Counted from the first letter of the stretch, positions 45,246 to 56,305 are shown. The stretch is 64,000 bases of DNA from Flavobacterium gillisiae (GCF_900107635.1 NZ_FNRD01000006.1:124001-188000); one strand, 5' to 3'. Made by a program: numbers and translations. Notes: a model not told the origin generated them from the letters alone.

Positions 45246-47946
45246 TATTGGTCTCTTATTGATTTTAACCCTCTATGTATCGATTCTCTTTTACATAGCG
45301 CATTGGGCAGAAAAAAGGAGTAATTCTAAATGGACTACGAACCCTTATATCTATTCTTTTTCCTTAGCGGTATACTGTACTGCATGGACTTATTATGGAA
45401 GTATTGGTGTTGCTGCACAGTCAGGTTTAAGTTACCTGCCTATCTATTTAGGCCCAATCATCATCATCCCAACTTGGATGATTATCCTTAAGAGAATTAT
45501 ACGCATTTCAAGAGTCAATAAAATATCCAGTATAGCCGATTTTATTTCTTTGCGTTATGGCAATAGCAGATTTCTAGGAGCATTAGTTACCTTAATATGT
45601 ATTTTTGGGGTTTTACCGTATATTGCCTTACAACTAAAATCCATTTCCGACACTTTTAATATTGTAACCAACACACAGTCGAGTTCCAATATCTTTAGTG
45701 ATACCACGACTTACGTATGTCTTGCACTGGCTTTATTTGCATCCTATTATGGAACAAAATATGTCGATGCTTCCGAGAAAAGACGCGGAATTGTTACCGC
45801 TGTTGCGATGGAATCTATATTAAAACTAATCTTCTTTTTAATCATTGGAATCTATGTAACTTACTTTGTGTTTGATGGCTTTGATGACATCTATGCTAAA
45901 GCAGTACTACTTGACAGCTTTGACAAAAAAAATACTATTGGAGGACTTACAGAAGGTATCAATTGGTTTTTTCTCTGTGTTTTGTCCATGTTTGCTATTT
46001 TTCTTTTGCCAAGGCAATTTCATACCGCAATTGTTGAGAACAATAAGGAAACACACATTAGAACAGCGATATGGCTTTTCCCATTGTATTTATTACTTTT
46101 CAATATTTTCGTATTCCCTATTGCTTGGGGTGGCAACATTCTTTTTGAAGGACAAGGTTTAAATGCAGATACTTATTCGCTATTGATTCCGCAGTTCTTC
46201 AACAATAACACCTTGACCGTTTTAGTATTTCTAGGTGGATTTTCGGCAGCCATTTCAATGATTATTGTTTCGTCCATTTCTTTATCCACTATGTTAAGTA
46301 ATAACTTACTGATTCCTTATGGATTTGTGGGTTCATTAGAAAATACTTCGCAAGAAAAAAACAACAAAAGAATCTTAAACTCTAGAAAAATAGCTATTTT
46401 TTCATTGATTATTCTAGCCTATTTCATCTATAGATTTTTTGTTTTAGATTACTCGTTAGTTTCTATAGGTCTAGTTTCATTTGTCGTTATCGCACAATTG
46501 GCTCCCGCTTTTTTTGGTGCTTTATTTTGGAAAAGAGGTTCTAAAAAAGGTGCTATAACAGGAATCGTACTTGGTTTCCTTGTCTGTTTTTACACCTTAT
46601 TGCTTCCATACGCCATTGGAATCACCTCGTCTTCTAGTGCATTCCTTCAAGAAGGACCTTGGGCAATTGAACTATTAAAACCATTCCATCTTTTTGGACT
46701 GGATTATTTAGAACCTATACAGAATGCCTTTTTTTGGAGTATGCTGCTAAACACCATGAGCTACCTTGCTGTTTCAGTGAGTTTCAAAGGGAATTACAGA
46801 GAGCGCAACTATGCCGAAATGTTTGTGGATATCGATAAATACATTACGAATCACGAGAATGCTTTTGTATGGAAAGGAACCGCATACATCTCTGATATTA
46901 AAAAAGTGTTGCAACGTTTCTTAGGTGAGGATCGAACAAAACGCGCCTTGAACATTTTTAACTTGAAATACAATATCGACAAAAATATCACCACTGCAGA
47001 TGCCCGATTTATAAAATTTGCAGAGAATCTCTTGACCGGTCATATTGGTACGGCTTCCGCCAAAATTTTAATTTCAAGTGTGATTAAAGAAGACAAAATT
47101 AGTCTTCCCGAAGTATTGCGTATTCTAGAGGAATCTAAAGAAAATATTATCATCAACAAAAAACTGACTGATACTTCGAATGAGCTAAAGAAAATATCAG
47201 ATCAGCTAAAACATGCCAATCAGGAATTAATTAAAAAAGATATTCAAAAGGATGAATTTCTGGACACCGTTACACATGAGCTGAGAACACCCATTACTGC
47301 GATACGTGCGGCAACTGAAATCCTACATGATGACGATGATGAGATCCCAAATGAATTGAGGAAACAATTTCTAAAAAGTATTATATCAGAATCAGATCGT
47401 CTAAATCGTCTGATTGATAAAATTCTGGATTTAGAAAAATTTGAAACAGGTAAACACAAAATTTATCTTTCAAAAAACAACATTTCAAAAACCATAAAAA
47501 ATACGATCGATTCAGTAAGACAATTAATAAATAACAAAAACATTGCTATTATATTTAATGAAGCGTCAGAAGAAATAAAGGCCTTTTATGATGAGGAAAG
47601 AATCATTCAGGTTATTCATAACTTAGTGTCAAACGCGATAAAATTTTGCCCTGAAACTAATGGAGAAATTACAATTACAGTAACTGAAAACAACAAAGAT
47701 GTAGCAGTCCGCATTCACAATAATGGCAAAGGAATAAAAGTAGAAGAGTTTGAGCCCATCTTTGATAAGTTCTATCAGTCTCGAAATCAAAATGTAAAAA
47801 AACCTGTAGGAAGCGGTTTAGGACTTGCCATTTGCAAACAAATTATAGAACACCATAAAGGGAGTATTTGGGTCGAAAGTACAGAAGGAAATGGCGCAAC
47901 ATTTATTTTCACATTACCCAATTACAATACAACTGAAAACCAATAG
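45238..47946 (+). CDS. SLC5-STAC sensor histidine kinase (CbrA-like)
   Basis: A 902-residue fusion. Residues about 1-500 form a sodium:solute symporter domain; about 555-640 is the STAC domain ('[21 protein letters not shown]' region), known to link SLC5 transporters to kinases; a short coiled coil follows; HisKA has His680 in '[11 protein letters not shown]'; HATPase has 'NLVSNAIKF', 'HNNGKGI' and '[11 protein letters not shown]'. No PAS domain is seen. It probably couples substrate transport or binding to phosphorylation of the receiver encoded 2 bases downstream. An in-frame start earlier would extend no known domain. Confidence 0.93.
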   Translation: MSSIGLLLILTLYVSILFYIAHWAEKRSNSKWTTNPYIYSFSLAVYCTAWTYYGSIGVAAQSGLSYLPIYLGPIIIIPTWMIILKRIIRISRVNKISSIADFISLRYGNSRFLGALVTLICIFGVLPYIALQLKSISDTFNIVTNTQSSSNIFSDTTTYVCLALALFASYYGTKYVDASEKRRGIVTAVAMESILKLIFFLIIGIYVTYFVFDGFDDIYAKAVLLDSFDKKNTIGGLTEGINWFFLCVLSMFAIFLLPRQFHTAIVENNKETHIRTAIWLFPLYLLLFNIFVFPIAWGGNILFEGQGLNADTYSLLIPQFFNNNTLTVLVFLGGFSAAISMIIVSSISLSTMLSNNLLIPYGFVGSLENTSQEKNNKRILNSRKIAIFSLIILAYFIYRFFVLDYSLVSIGLVSFVVIAQLAPAFFGALFWKRGSKKGAITGIVLGFLVCFYTLLLPYAIGITSSSSAFLQEGPWAIELLKPFHLFGLDYLEPIQNAFFWSMLLNTMSYLAVSVSFKGNYRERNYAEMFVDIDKYITNHENAFVWKGTAYISDIKKVLQRFLGEDRTKRALNIFNLKYNIDKNITTADARFIKFAENLLTGHIGTASAKILISSVIKEDKISLPEVLRILEESKENIIINKKLTDTSNELKKISDQLKHANQELIKKDIQKDEFLDTVTHELRTPITAIRAATEILHDDDDEIPNELRKQFLKSIISESDRLNRLIDKILDLEKFETGKHKIYLSKNNISKTIKNTIDSVRQLINNKNIAIIFNEASEEIKAFYDEERIIQVIHNLVSNAIKFCPETNGEITITVTENNKDVAVRIHNNGKGIKVEEFEPIFDKFYQSRNQNVKKPVGSGLGLAICKQIIEHHKGSIWVESTEGNGATFIFTLPNYNTTENQ

Positions 47947-47948
47947 AG

Positions 47949-48311
47949 ATGAAGAAAATTTTAATTGTAGATGACGAACCCAACATTGTTATGTCTTTGG
48001 AATATACATTCAAGAAAAATAATTTTGAAGTTTTCATAGCACGTGACGGACAAGAAGCATTAGAAATTCTAAATAAACAATTCCCAGACGTAATCATCCT
48101 CGATGTTATGATGCCTATGGTTGACGGTTTTGCCACATTAGAACAAATAAAAAAAGACGAACGATTGCAACATTGCAAAGTCATTTTCCTATCGGCAAAG
48201 AACAAGGAGAAGGACATTGAAAAAGGACTATCATTAGGAGCAAATCTCTATGTAACAAAACCCTTTTCGATAAAAAAACTAGTAGAACAAGTACAGGAAT
48301 TAATTCAATAA
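47949..48311 (+). CDS. Receiver-only response regulator
   Basis: A 120-residue CheY-like protein with the acidic pocket Asp8-Asp9, phosphoacceptor Asp52 ('VIILDVMMP') and Lys102 region 'YVTKPFS'. There is no DNA-binding or enzymatic output domain. It starts 2 bases after the kinase stop, so it is the kinase's partner. Its downstream target must be another protein. Confidence 0.93.
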   Translation: MKKILIVDDEPNIVMSLEYTFKKNNFEVFIARDGQEALEILNKQFPDVIILDVMMPMVDGFATLEQIKKDERLQHCKVIFLSAKNKEKDIEKGLSLGANLYVTKPFSIKKLVEQVQELIQ

Positions 48312-48327
48312 TTAAGATATTACTATT

Positions 48328-50244
48328 ATGAATTACAATGATTATTACGCAAAAAGCATTACTCAACCTGAAAATTTCTGGAAGGAGCAAGCAAACACAA
48401 TCGAATGGTACAATAAACCCGAAATCATCTTATCAGAAGATGAGAACGGCTACCCATTATGGTATAAAGACGGTGAATTAAATGTGTGCTACCTCGCACT
48501 TGACAAACATATTCAAGATGGTTATGGCGATCAAGTGGCGATTATCTATGATTCGCCAGTGACCCAAACCATAAAAAAATACACTTTTTCTGAAGTAAAA
48601 ACTGAAGTAGCAAAACTCGCTGGAGGAATGCAGTCTTTAGGATTAAAGAAAGGACACACTGCTATAATTTACATGCCAATGATTCCTCAAGCTGCTTTTG
48701 CAATGTTAGCTTGTGCTAGAATTGGCGTAACTCATTCGGTAGTTTTTGGCGGTTTCGCACCACATGAATTAGCGATTAGAATAGATGATTGCAAACCTAG
48801 ATTAATAATAACTGCCTCTTCTGGAATAGAAGTGGACCGATTAATCACTTACAAGCCATTGGTAGATGAGGCGATTGAACTGGCTACCCACAGACCAAAA
48901 AAAGTAATCGTATTCAACAGAAAATTAGGAGCCCGAGTTCCATTTAAGAAATATGATGTGGATTATGATGCTTTAATTTATGGATCTGAAGAAACGCCAT
49001 GTGTGCCGGTTAATGCCACTCATCCCTTGTACATTCTGTATACTTCAGGAACAACCGGAAAGCCAAAAGGAGTGGTTCGTGACACAGGTGGCTGCGCAGT
49101 CGCATTGAAATTTTCGATGCAAAAAATCTACAACATAAAGGAAGCTGAAGTTTTTTGGGCAGCTTCAGATGTGGGTTGGGTTGTAGGACACAGCTTTATC
49201 GTTTACGGGCCTTTAATCAATAGAAACAGCACTATTATTTTTGAAGGAAAACCAATAAAAACGCCAGATGCCAGTACTTTTTGGAGAATTATTGACGAGC
49301 ATAAAGTAAATGCAATGTTTACGGCACCTACAGCTATTCGCGCTATTAAGTAAGAAGATCCAAATGGCGATTTTATAAAAAAATATGATTTGAGTTCTTT
49401 GAAAACACAACTTCTAGCTGGAGAACGTTGTGATGTTCCCACATTAGAATGGTATAACCAACACATTCCTGTTCCAGCAATTGACCATTGGTGGCAAACT
49501 GAATCAGGATGGCCTATGATTGCAAATATGATAGGAGTTGAAACTTTAACTATAAAACCTGGTTCTGTAGGTAAAGCAGTTTGTGGCTACGACATTAAAA
49601 TATTTGATGAAGAAGGAAATGAAGTTGAAGCAAATCAGCAAGGATATGTGGTCGTAAAACTACCTCTACCTCCTGGAACGCTACTTGATTTATGGAATGA
49701 TAGCCCTAGATTTAAGGCTGGTTACTTAGAACAATTCCCTGGTTACTATTTTTCAGGTGATGGTGGTTATAAAGATGAAGACGATTATATTTACATTACC
49801 GGAAGAGTCGATGATGTCATCAATGTTGCGGGTCATCGCCTTTCAACAGCCGAAATGGAAGAAGTAGTCGCCTCACATCCATCGGTAGCAGAATGCGCTG
49901 TTATTGGAATTAACGATGCTCTAAAAGGACAAATTCCTTTAGCATTGGTAGTAATCAAATTAAATGATGAAATCGAAAATTTTCAATTAGAACATGAAAT
50001 CATCAACATCGTACGCCAACAAATAGGAGCTGTGGCTTCCTTGAGAAATGTGGTTATCGTAAATCGTTTACCAAAAACGCGTTCCGGTAAAATTCTTCGG
50101 AAACTCATGCGAAGCATCGCAGATGGTGATCAGTTTCAAATCCCATCAACAATCGATGACGAAGCCATTATCGATGAAATCACCGAAGTCTTACAAAAAC
50201 ATGAAATCGGCACTTTTAACAAAAACAACACACTAACTAACTAA
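48328..50244 (+). pseudogene. Propionate/acyl-CoA synthetase (PrpE/ACSS3-like) with in-frame TAA
   Basis: The two open pieces 48328-49353 and 49390-50244 share one frame and together give a 638-codon acyl-CoA synthetase. Motifs include 'YTSGTTGKPKGVV', 'AASDVGWVVGHSF', and the C-terminal catalytic Lys in 'PKTRSGKILRKLMR'. A single TAA at 49351-49353 follows 'TAIRAIK' and precedes 'EDPNGDFIKKYD'; the usual residue there is Lys, so AAA to TAA is likely. No frameshift accompanies it. It may be a real nonsense mutation, a strain variant or a sequencing error. An intact acs follows. Confidence 0.85.
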
Positions 50245-50260
50245 ATATATCCAACAGATT

Positions 50261-52168
50261 ATGAGTCGCTATAAAATTAACAATCTAGAAGAATACTTTA
50301 AAGAATATAAAAAATCAGTCCGTGAGCCAAGAAAGTTCTGGGACAAAATTGCTTCTGAAAACTTCACCTGGTACCAAGAATGGGATAAAGTGGTTGATTT
50401 TAATATGGCTGAAGCCGAAATAAAATGGTTTGTCGATGCCAAAGTAAACATTACCAAAAACTGTATTGACAGACATCTTGCAAAAAAAGGAGATAAAACT
50501 GCAATTATTTTCGAACCAAATGACCCAAGTGAAGAAGCATTGCATATTTCCTATACTGAATTGCACCAACGCGTTTGTAAAATGGCAAACGTATTGCGCG
50601 AACAAGGAATAGAAAAAGGAGATCGCGTTTGTATTTATTTACCAATGATTCCTGAACTAGCTATTACTACTTTGGCCTGTGCTAGAATTGGAGCCATCCA
50701 TTCTGTTGTTTTTGCTGGGTTTTCAGCATCGGCAGTGGCTACTAGAATAAATGACAGTGATTGTAAAATGGTTATCACTTCAGATGGTGGATATCGCGGA
50801 AACAAAACGATTGATTTGAAAGGAATTATCGACGAAGCATTAGTAAATACGCCTTGTGTTGCTAACGTATTGGTGGTAAAAAGAACCAACAGCACTATAA
50901 ACATGCAAGAAGGACGTGACCAATGGTTACAACCCCTTTTAGATGCTGCTTCAGACAATAATACTGCAGAAATCATGGACGCCGAAGATCCATTGTTTAT
51001 TCTATACACTTCTGGATCTACCGGAAAACCAAAGGGAATGGTACATACCACAGCCGGTTATATGGTTTATACCGCTTATACTTTTAAAAATGTATTCAAT
51101 TATGAAGACAACGATATATTCTGGTGTACCGCAGATATTGGTTGGATAACTGGACATTCCTATATTTTATACGGTCCTTTATTGAACGGAGCTACAACAG
51201 TAATTTTTGAAGGAGTTCCTTCTTATCCAGACTATAGTCGTTTTTGGGAAGTTATTGTTAAACACAAAGTAACACAGTTCTATACTGCACCAACTGCTAT
51301 TCGTGCTTTGGCAAAAGAGAGTTTAGATTTCGTACAAAAATACCAACTAGACACTTTAAAAGTAATCGGCTCTGTGGGAGAACCTATAAATGAAGAAGCT
51401 TGGCATTGGTACAATGACCACGTGGGCGATAAAAGATGCCCCGTAGTAGATACTTGGTGGCAAACAGAAACAGGAGGTATTATGATTTCGCCTATTCCTT
51501 TTGTGACTCCCACTAAACCAACTTATGCCACTTTGCCTTTACCAGGAATCCAACCCGTTTTAATGGATGAAAAAAGAAATGAAATAGAAGGCAATCAAGT
51601 AGTAGGTAGTTTATGTATTAAATATCCATGGCCAGGAATTGCTAGAACCATCTGGGGTGACCATAAAAGATATAAAGAAACCTATTTTACTGCCTTTCCA
51701 GGCAAATATTTCACCGGCGACGGAGCCTTACGTGATGAAGTAGGCTATTACAGAATTACAGGTCGCGTAGATGACGTTGTTATCGTTTCCGGTCACAATC
51801 TGGGAACCGCTCCTATTGAAGATGCCATTAACGAGCATCCAGCAGTTGCTGAAAGCGCCATTGTAGGTTTCCCTCATGACGTAAAAGGAAATGCATTATA
51901 TGGTTTTGTGATTCTAAAAGAAACAGGAGAATATCGTGACAGAGAAAATCTAAGTAAGGAAATCAACCAACAAGTTTCAAACCAAATTGGGCCCATCGCC
52001 AAGCTAGATAAAATTCAATTTGTATCTGGTTTACCTAAAACTCGTTCGGGTAAAATCATGCGTAGAATATTGCGCAAAATAGCGGAAGGTGATTATTCTA
52101 ACTTTGGAGACACCTCCACTTTATTGAATCCAGAAATTGTGGAAGAAATAAAGAACGGCAAAATTTAA
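50261..52168 (+). CDS. acs: Acetyl-CoA synthetase
   Basis: A 635-residue AMP-forming acetate-CoA ligase. It has the phosphate loop 'YTSGSTGKPKGMVHTTAG', 'WCTADIGWITGHSYILYGPL', the 'DTWWQTETGG' motif with the acetate-site Trp, 'GDGALRDEVGYYRITGR', and the catalytic/acetylation Lys in 'PKTRSGKIMRRILRKIA'. It converts acetate, ATP and CoA to acetyl-CoA. It follows the kinase, receiver and broken paralog in one plus-strand run, with a terminator 27 bases downstream. Confidence 0.97.
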   Translation: MSRYKINNLEEYFKEYKKSVREPRKFWDKIASENFTWYQEWDKVVDFNMAEAEIKWFVDAKVNITKNCIDRHLAKKGDKTAIIFEPNDPSEEALHISYTELHQRVCKMANVLREQGIEKGDRVCIYLPMIPELAITTLACARIGAIHSVVFAGFSASAVATRINDSDCKMVITSDGGYRGNKTIDLKGIIDEALVNTPCVANVLVVKRTNSTINMQEGRDQWLQPLLDAASDNNTAEIMDAEDPLFILYTSGSTGKPKGMVHTTAGYMVYTAYTFKNVFNYEDNDIFWCTADIGWITGHSYILYGPLLNGATTVIFEGVPSYPDYSRFWEVIVKHKVTQFYTAPTAIRALAKESLDFVQKYQLDTLKVIGSVGEPINEEAWHWYNDHVGDKRCPVVDTWWQTETGGIMISPIPFVTPTKPTYATLPLPGIQPVLMDEKRNEIEGNQVVGSLCIKYPWPGIARTIWGDHKRYKETYFTAFPGKYFTGDGALRDEVGYYRITGRVDDVVIVSGHNLGTAPIEDAINEHPAVAESAIVGFPHDVKGNALYGFVILKETGEYRDRENLSKEINQQVSNQIGPIAKLDKIQFVSGLPKTRSGKIMRRILRKIAEGDYSNFGDTSTLLNPEIVEEIKNGKI

Positions 52169-52195
52169 ATTTTTTATTAGTTTTAATTTATTGAG

Positions 52196-52227
52196 AAACT
52201 GCTTCATTTATGGAGCAGTTTTTTTGT
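52196..52227 (+). terminator. acs terminator
   Basis: AAACTGCT pairs with AGCAGTTT around a 10-base loop and is followed by a T-run. It ends the acetate transcript. Confidence 0.9.
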
Positions 52228-52230
52228 ATA

Positions 52231-52261
52231 AAAAAAGCTGCCTTTTGAAGGGCAGCTTTTT
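52231..52261 (-). terminator. GH13 gene terminator
   Basis: AAAAGCTGCC (52233-52242) and GGCAGCTTTT (52251-52260) form a 10-base stem with an 8-base loop; it ends the minus-strand maltose transcript. Confidence 0.9.
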
Positions 52262-52279
52262 CAGAAATCAAACTAAACA

Positions 52280-55168
52280 CTATTTTTTCATGAATTTCAT
52301 CACTTGAATTTCATTGTTTTCATTCAATGCCTTTACAATATAAAGTCCTTTACTCAAATCACTAATCACAAATGGAGTATCTTTAGAATGACTCGCATCA
52401 AAACTTTTTACTAATTTTCCAGCCATTGAAAAAATCTGAACTTTAGTAGTATCTGTATTTAAAGTAAAATAATTAGAAGCTGGATTTGGATACAAAAATA
52501 TTCCAGTCTCTCCTTCATAATTTGCTATTGCCAAATTTGCTACTTTGTTTCCATAAATTCTAAAACCACCTGCCTCAACACTAATAGGTGCCGAAGTATT
52601 TGTTACATTAATAGTTGAATTATCCATTAAATTATACCAAGTACCAGTATATGGGAAACCCGTAGATACAGCGCTAGAAGTCACATCAAAATTAGCAAGT
52701 ACCAAAACATCTTTAAGCTGAGTACTTGCCAGAGCAGTATTTGTTATTTTAATAGTTTGTGATAATGACGAACTATTATTAATCGTTGCAGTACCTATAA
52801 AAACAGGCTCTGTTGTTTTCAAACTAATCATCTTTGCCCAATCCGTGTAAATTTTATTTCTACTGTTGTTAGCTAGCCAATTATTTGTCCATTGTGGTTG
52901 TGGTTTTGTATCTAACTTACAATCGCCAGAAATAGCATCTGATGGCGTATTTACCGTTCCGTTATTACAACTAAATATAGAGGTATCCCATCCCAGTTCT
53001 CCAAAATGCCAAATCATTTTTGGTCCTGGAACCAATAAAGAAACTGCTCCAATAGCTGACATTCTTGACAAGGCAATATCTAATGTTTTTACGTTATGTG
53101 CCGGATTTGCACTATTTCCATATTGCAAATTTTTATACATTAGGCGCTCTTCATCATGGCTTTCAGCATACCCCATCAATCTATTAGCCGTAAATCCACG
53201 GCTGGAACTTGTCATTCCAGAAATATTCCCAGGGTAACCCATAGATAATTCATTGTAATTATCAGTCATTTTACCCCACATCATGATTCCTTTACTCGGA
53301 TTTTCGGCAATTTTATAATTTGCCCATTGTTGTTCCTCTGTATTACCTCCTAAATGTTCAAAAATAATATAATGCGTTGGGTCCAGACTCCAAGAATAGT
53401 CAGCATACATTTTCAAAACGTCTACTCTATCTTGTTGGTACGCATTGGTACAATTATCTTGACCACCTGCAACACTTGAAGGACAGTTTTGAGTAAAACC
53501 TTTCGTTAAATCCCAACGGAAACCATCAATTTTATATTCTTGAATCCATTGTTTTATAACTCGTTTCACATAATTCTGCGTTCCTGGCAACTGATGGTTA
53601 AAATCCTCACCCACATTATAACTGTGTTTAGCCTCGGTATTGAAATAAGGGCTTTCAACTGTTGGCGATCCCCAGCCGTCACCTTCAGGGTCGTTCATCC
53701 ACATTCTAACCATTGGGTTTCGCCCAAAAGCATGATTCAACGCAACATCAAGAATTACCGCTATTCCATTTTGATGGCAAACATCAATCATTTCTTTTAG
53801 CTTACTTGAACTCCCGTAAAATTTATCTAAAGCCATGTGAAATGAGGTATTATACCCCCAGCTTTCATTCCCTTCAAATTCCATTACTGGCAATAACTCA
53901 ATCGCGTTAATCTTCAAATTCTTAAAATAATCGATTCTATCAATTATACTTTGATAATTTCTACCTGCATCAAAATCTCTTACTAAAAGTTCATAAACCA
54001 CCAGTTTTTCCTTCTCTGGCTTCACGAAATTTGTTGTTGCAGTACTCCAAGCATAAGGTGCTTGTCCTGTTTGTAAAACCGTCACTTCTCTTTCTTGCCC
54101 TACTGGATAGACAGGCATATTAGGATAACTTGCAGTGGGAATACCGCCATCATCATAAGGTGACAAAACCAAAGTCGAATATGGGTCGGCTGTTTTTACT
54201 AATGCAGGTGAATTAGCAATAGGAGTTGTTTCTCCTACCCAATACTGATACGTATAATTAACCCCCGATGTTAGACCCGTAAGTTCCAACCAAAATTTCC
54301 CAGATGTAGGATCTTTTGTCATCGAATAAGCATTGGTAGGTTGCCAGTTATTAAAACTTCCCGCAACATATATAAAATCTTTTAACGGCGCATCAAGTAC
54401 CAAAGTAGCTTTGGTAGCATCTGTAGTATTATAATTGATCCCATCTAATAAACCCGACAGCATAGTTCCTGATACTGCACCTGGGTTTACAATAACAGTA
54501 AATTTCTTAACAAGTGTAGTTGATCCTTGCGTCACTTCAAGTTCATAATTTTGATTAGAAGTGATATTAGTATGGTTATAACTATAATTTGCCGTTGCTG
54601 GATTTGTATTAATACTAGCGCCATTTGACTTTAAGTTGTAACTGGCATTACCCGCTGTATTTGTTGCAGTAATATTCAAGCTTGCGCCAGAAGTAATAAT
54701 AGTAGAGCTATTTTGCGAAGGCGAAGTTAAAGTAACCTGAAAACTTCCCACCTCAGCCAGAATATCTTGTGATTTTTTATCTCCAGTACCATCTTTGGCT
54801 TTTATCAAAAATCCTATTTTCCCTATACTAGTTGTATTATAGTACGCAGTGGGTGTTATCGTTTTTGTATAAGTATCAGGTCCTGGGTTATACGTGAATT
54901 TACTAGCCTCATCTGATGCAGTCCATGAACCATTCAGAGGTGTTCCTTTTTGCGTTGTATCATCTAAATCAAATGCCCAAGCCCATAAGTACAAAGCATT
55001 TCCAGTTACTCCCCAAGTGGCTTCATTTATACTACTCCCATTAACGGTAATAGTGATAGCTGTCGACTCTTCGAAGGTAGTTGGACTAATGCTGTAACTA
55101 ACGGTTTGTTGTTGGGCGAAAGCCCCAATTGACAAGAAAAACAGTATTAAAAGTATAGTTTTTTTCAT
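52280..55168 (-). CDS. Secreted GH13 alpha-amylase-family enzyme with T9SS sorting domain
   Basis: A 962-residue enzyme: signal peptide (about 1-18), two or more Ig-like modules (about 20-235), a CBM48/E-set-like module (about 250-340, 'FIYVAGSFNNWQPTNAY'), the GH13 barrel (about 385-800) and a C-terminal type A T9SS sorting signal (from about 885, 'FLYPNPASNYFTL'). Catalytic residues are nucleophile Asp553 in 'DGFRWD', acid/base Glu604 in 'IIFEHLGG' and Asp672 in 'AESHDEER'. It should cut alpha-1,4 (or 1,6) glucan at the cell surface. It is the last gene of the sus operon, after an intervening terminator. Confidence 0.93.
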   Translation of the reverse strand: MKKTILLILFFLSIGAFAQQQTVSYSISPTTFEESTAITITVNGSSINEATWGVTGNALYLWAWAFDLDDTTQKGTPLNGSWTASDEASKFTYNPGPDTYTKTITPTAYYNTTSIGKIGFLIKAKDGTGDKKSQDILAEVGSFQVTLTSPSQNSSTIITSGASLNITATNTAGNASYNLKSNGASINTNPATANYSYNHTNITSNQNYELEVTQGSTTLVKKFTVIVNPGAVSGTMLSGLLDGINYNTTDATKATLVLDAPLKDFIYVAGSFNNWQPTNAYSMTKDPTSGKFWLELTGLTSGVNYTYQYWVGETTPIANSPALVKTADPYSTLVLSPYDDGGIPTASYPNMPVYPVGQEREVTVLQTGQAPYAWSTATTNFVKPEKEKLVVYELLVRDFDAGRNYQSIIDRIDYFKNLKINAIELLPVMEFEGNESWGYNTSFHMALDKFYGSSSKLKEMIDVCHQNGIAVILDVALNHAFGRNPMVRMWMNDPEGDGWGSPTVESPYFNTEAKHSYNVGEDFNHQLPGTQNYVKRVIKQWIQEYKIDGFRWDLTKGFTQNCPSSVAGGQDNCTNAYQQDRVDVLKMYADYSWSLDPTHYIIFEHLGGNTEEQQWANYKIAENPSKGIMMWGKMTDNYNELSMGYPGNISGMTSSSRGFTANRLMGYAESHDEERLMYKNLQYGNSANPAHNVKTLDIALSRMSAIGAVSLLVPGPKMIWHFGELGWDTSIFSCNNGTVNTPSDAISGDCKLDTKPQPQWTNNWLANNSRNKIYTDWAKMISLKTTEPVFIGTATINNSSSLSQTIKITNTALASTQLKDVLVLANFDVTSSAVSTGFPYTGTWYNLMDNSTINVTNTSAPISVEAGGFRIYGNKVANLAIANYEGETGIFLYPNPASNYFTLNTDTTKVQIFSMAGKLVKSFDASHSKDTPFVISDLSKGLYIVKALNENNEIQVMKFMKK

Positions 55169-55191
55169 AATATTTATTCTTTAAAATTATA

Positions 55192-55222
55192 AAAAAGGGC
55201 TATCGAAAAGATAGCCCTTTTT
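55192..55222 (-). terminator. Strong hairpin between susE and GH13 gene
   Basis: A perfect 13-base stem AAAAAGGGCTATC/GATAGCCCTTTTT with loop GAAAA, 16 bases after the susE stop. It should stop most transcripts before the GH13 gene. Confidence 0.85.
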
Positions 55223-55237
55223 GGGAAACAAAATATA

Positions 55238-56305
55238 TTATTGTTTTACCATAGTATAAGTATATGCTCTTGGATGACTTAAATCTAAAGTGATTAAATA
55301 AGTACCTGCTGTAGTACTAATATTAGTACCTCCAGCTTCTAGAGTACCATCAGCACCAGTATCTCCAAAGTTAAAATCCCAATTGTTATTAGCTCTAAAT
55401 TTCATTCCGTTATCTGGAGCAGATTGAGTTGTCAAAGTGGCAATAATAGACCAAGTTTTAGCGACCTTATTATAAGTCATCTTAGTATCAGCATCCCAAC
55501 CACCTGGAGTACCATTACCTACAATTCCCCATACTTGTGCAGTAACTTTATAAGTTAATTTTTCTGTATCAACTTCCATTTTATAATAACCAGCAGCTGG
55601 AATTTTAAGATTTGCTCCAGACGTAGCAATAGTACCTGCAGTCGCTCCGGCAGCATATTCCCCTTTCCATTCTGGGAAACTTGTAAATTTATATTCAGCA
55701 CCAGCATCATTAAAATTGATGTATCCTTCAAAGTCTACTTTACCATATCCTGAAGCAGAAAGCTGTGGAGATGTAGCAGGATCCCAATCATTTGGATATC
55801 CAGATGCTTTTGCATAACCACCAGGAACCCATAATTTAGGGCTTTCAGTTGTATAAGGAGTAATTACAATTCCAACTACATTAGAAAGCATTACTTCAGT
55901 ACCAACAGTAGATTTTACTCTTACTTCAAATTCAGCAGGAGCAAAAGGTGTGCTTTTCAATGTTAATGCTGCTCCATTCATAGTTTCAACTGAAACTGAT
56001 GCTTGGTTTTCAGATTTTCTTGAAGCTAATACTACAGGTGTTTTAAACGCATTCCCCTTCTTGTCTACTTCTACCGTGTAAACAACTTCTACAGCACCAC
56101 CATAGTTAGCAGATTTCCATGTAAAACGCTCTGCTTGCGCAGTTGCATTTGCAGGCGAAAGTACATAAGCAGCACCAGCTGTTGGAGCTGTTAATACAGG
56201 AGAATCAACTCCTTCGATAACGGGTCTGTCTTGAACATCTTCTACGCTGCAAGACAAAGCAACTACCGCGAATAAGGCAATTATTGATTTAGTTATATTT
56301 TTCAT
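55238..56305 (-). CDS. susE: SusE-family starch-binding lipoprotein
   Basis: A 355-residue surface lipoprotein with lipobox Cys19 ('VALSC'), an N-terminal SusE-type domain (about 35-145) and two C-terminal starch-binding-like modules (about 155-250 and 255-355, 'VWGIVGNGTPGGWDADTKMTY'). These bind malto-oligosaccharides at the cell surface beside SusCD. It follows susD by 21 bases. Confidence 0.85.
   Translation of the reverse strand: MKNITKSIIALFAVVALSCSVEDVQDRPVIEGVDSPVLTAPTAGAAYVLSPANATAQAERFTWKSANYGGAVEVVYTVEVDKKGNAFKTPVVLASRKSENQASVSVETMNGAALTLKSTPFAPAEFEVRVKSTVGTEVMLSNVVGIVITPYTTESPKLWVPGGYAKASGYPNDWDPATSPQLSASGYGKVDFEGYINFNDAGAEYKFTSFPEWKGEYAAGATAGTIATSGANLKIPAAGYYKMEVDTEKLTYKVTAQVWGIVGNGTPGGWDADTKMTYNKVAKTWSIIATLTTQSAPDNGMKFRANNNWDFNFGDTGADGTLEAGGTNISTTAGTYLITLDLSHPRAYTYTMVKQ

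Noticed and set aside
49351..49353. Programmed stop-codon recoding (selenocysteine) in the acyl-CoA synthetase
   Set aside because: The codon is TAA, not TGA, and no downstream structure typical of recoding is seen.
50635..51051. 138-codon minus-strand frame inside acs
   Set aside because: Antisense shadow of a conserved catalytic domain, with no start context or homology visible.
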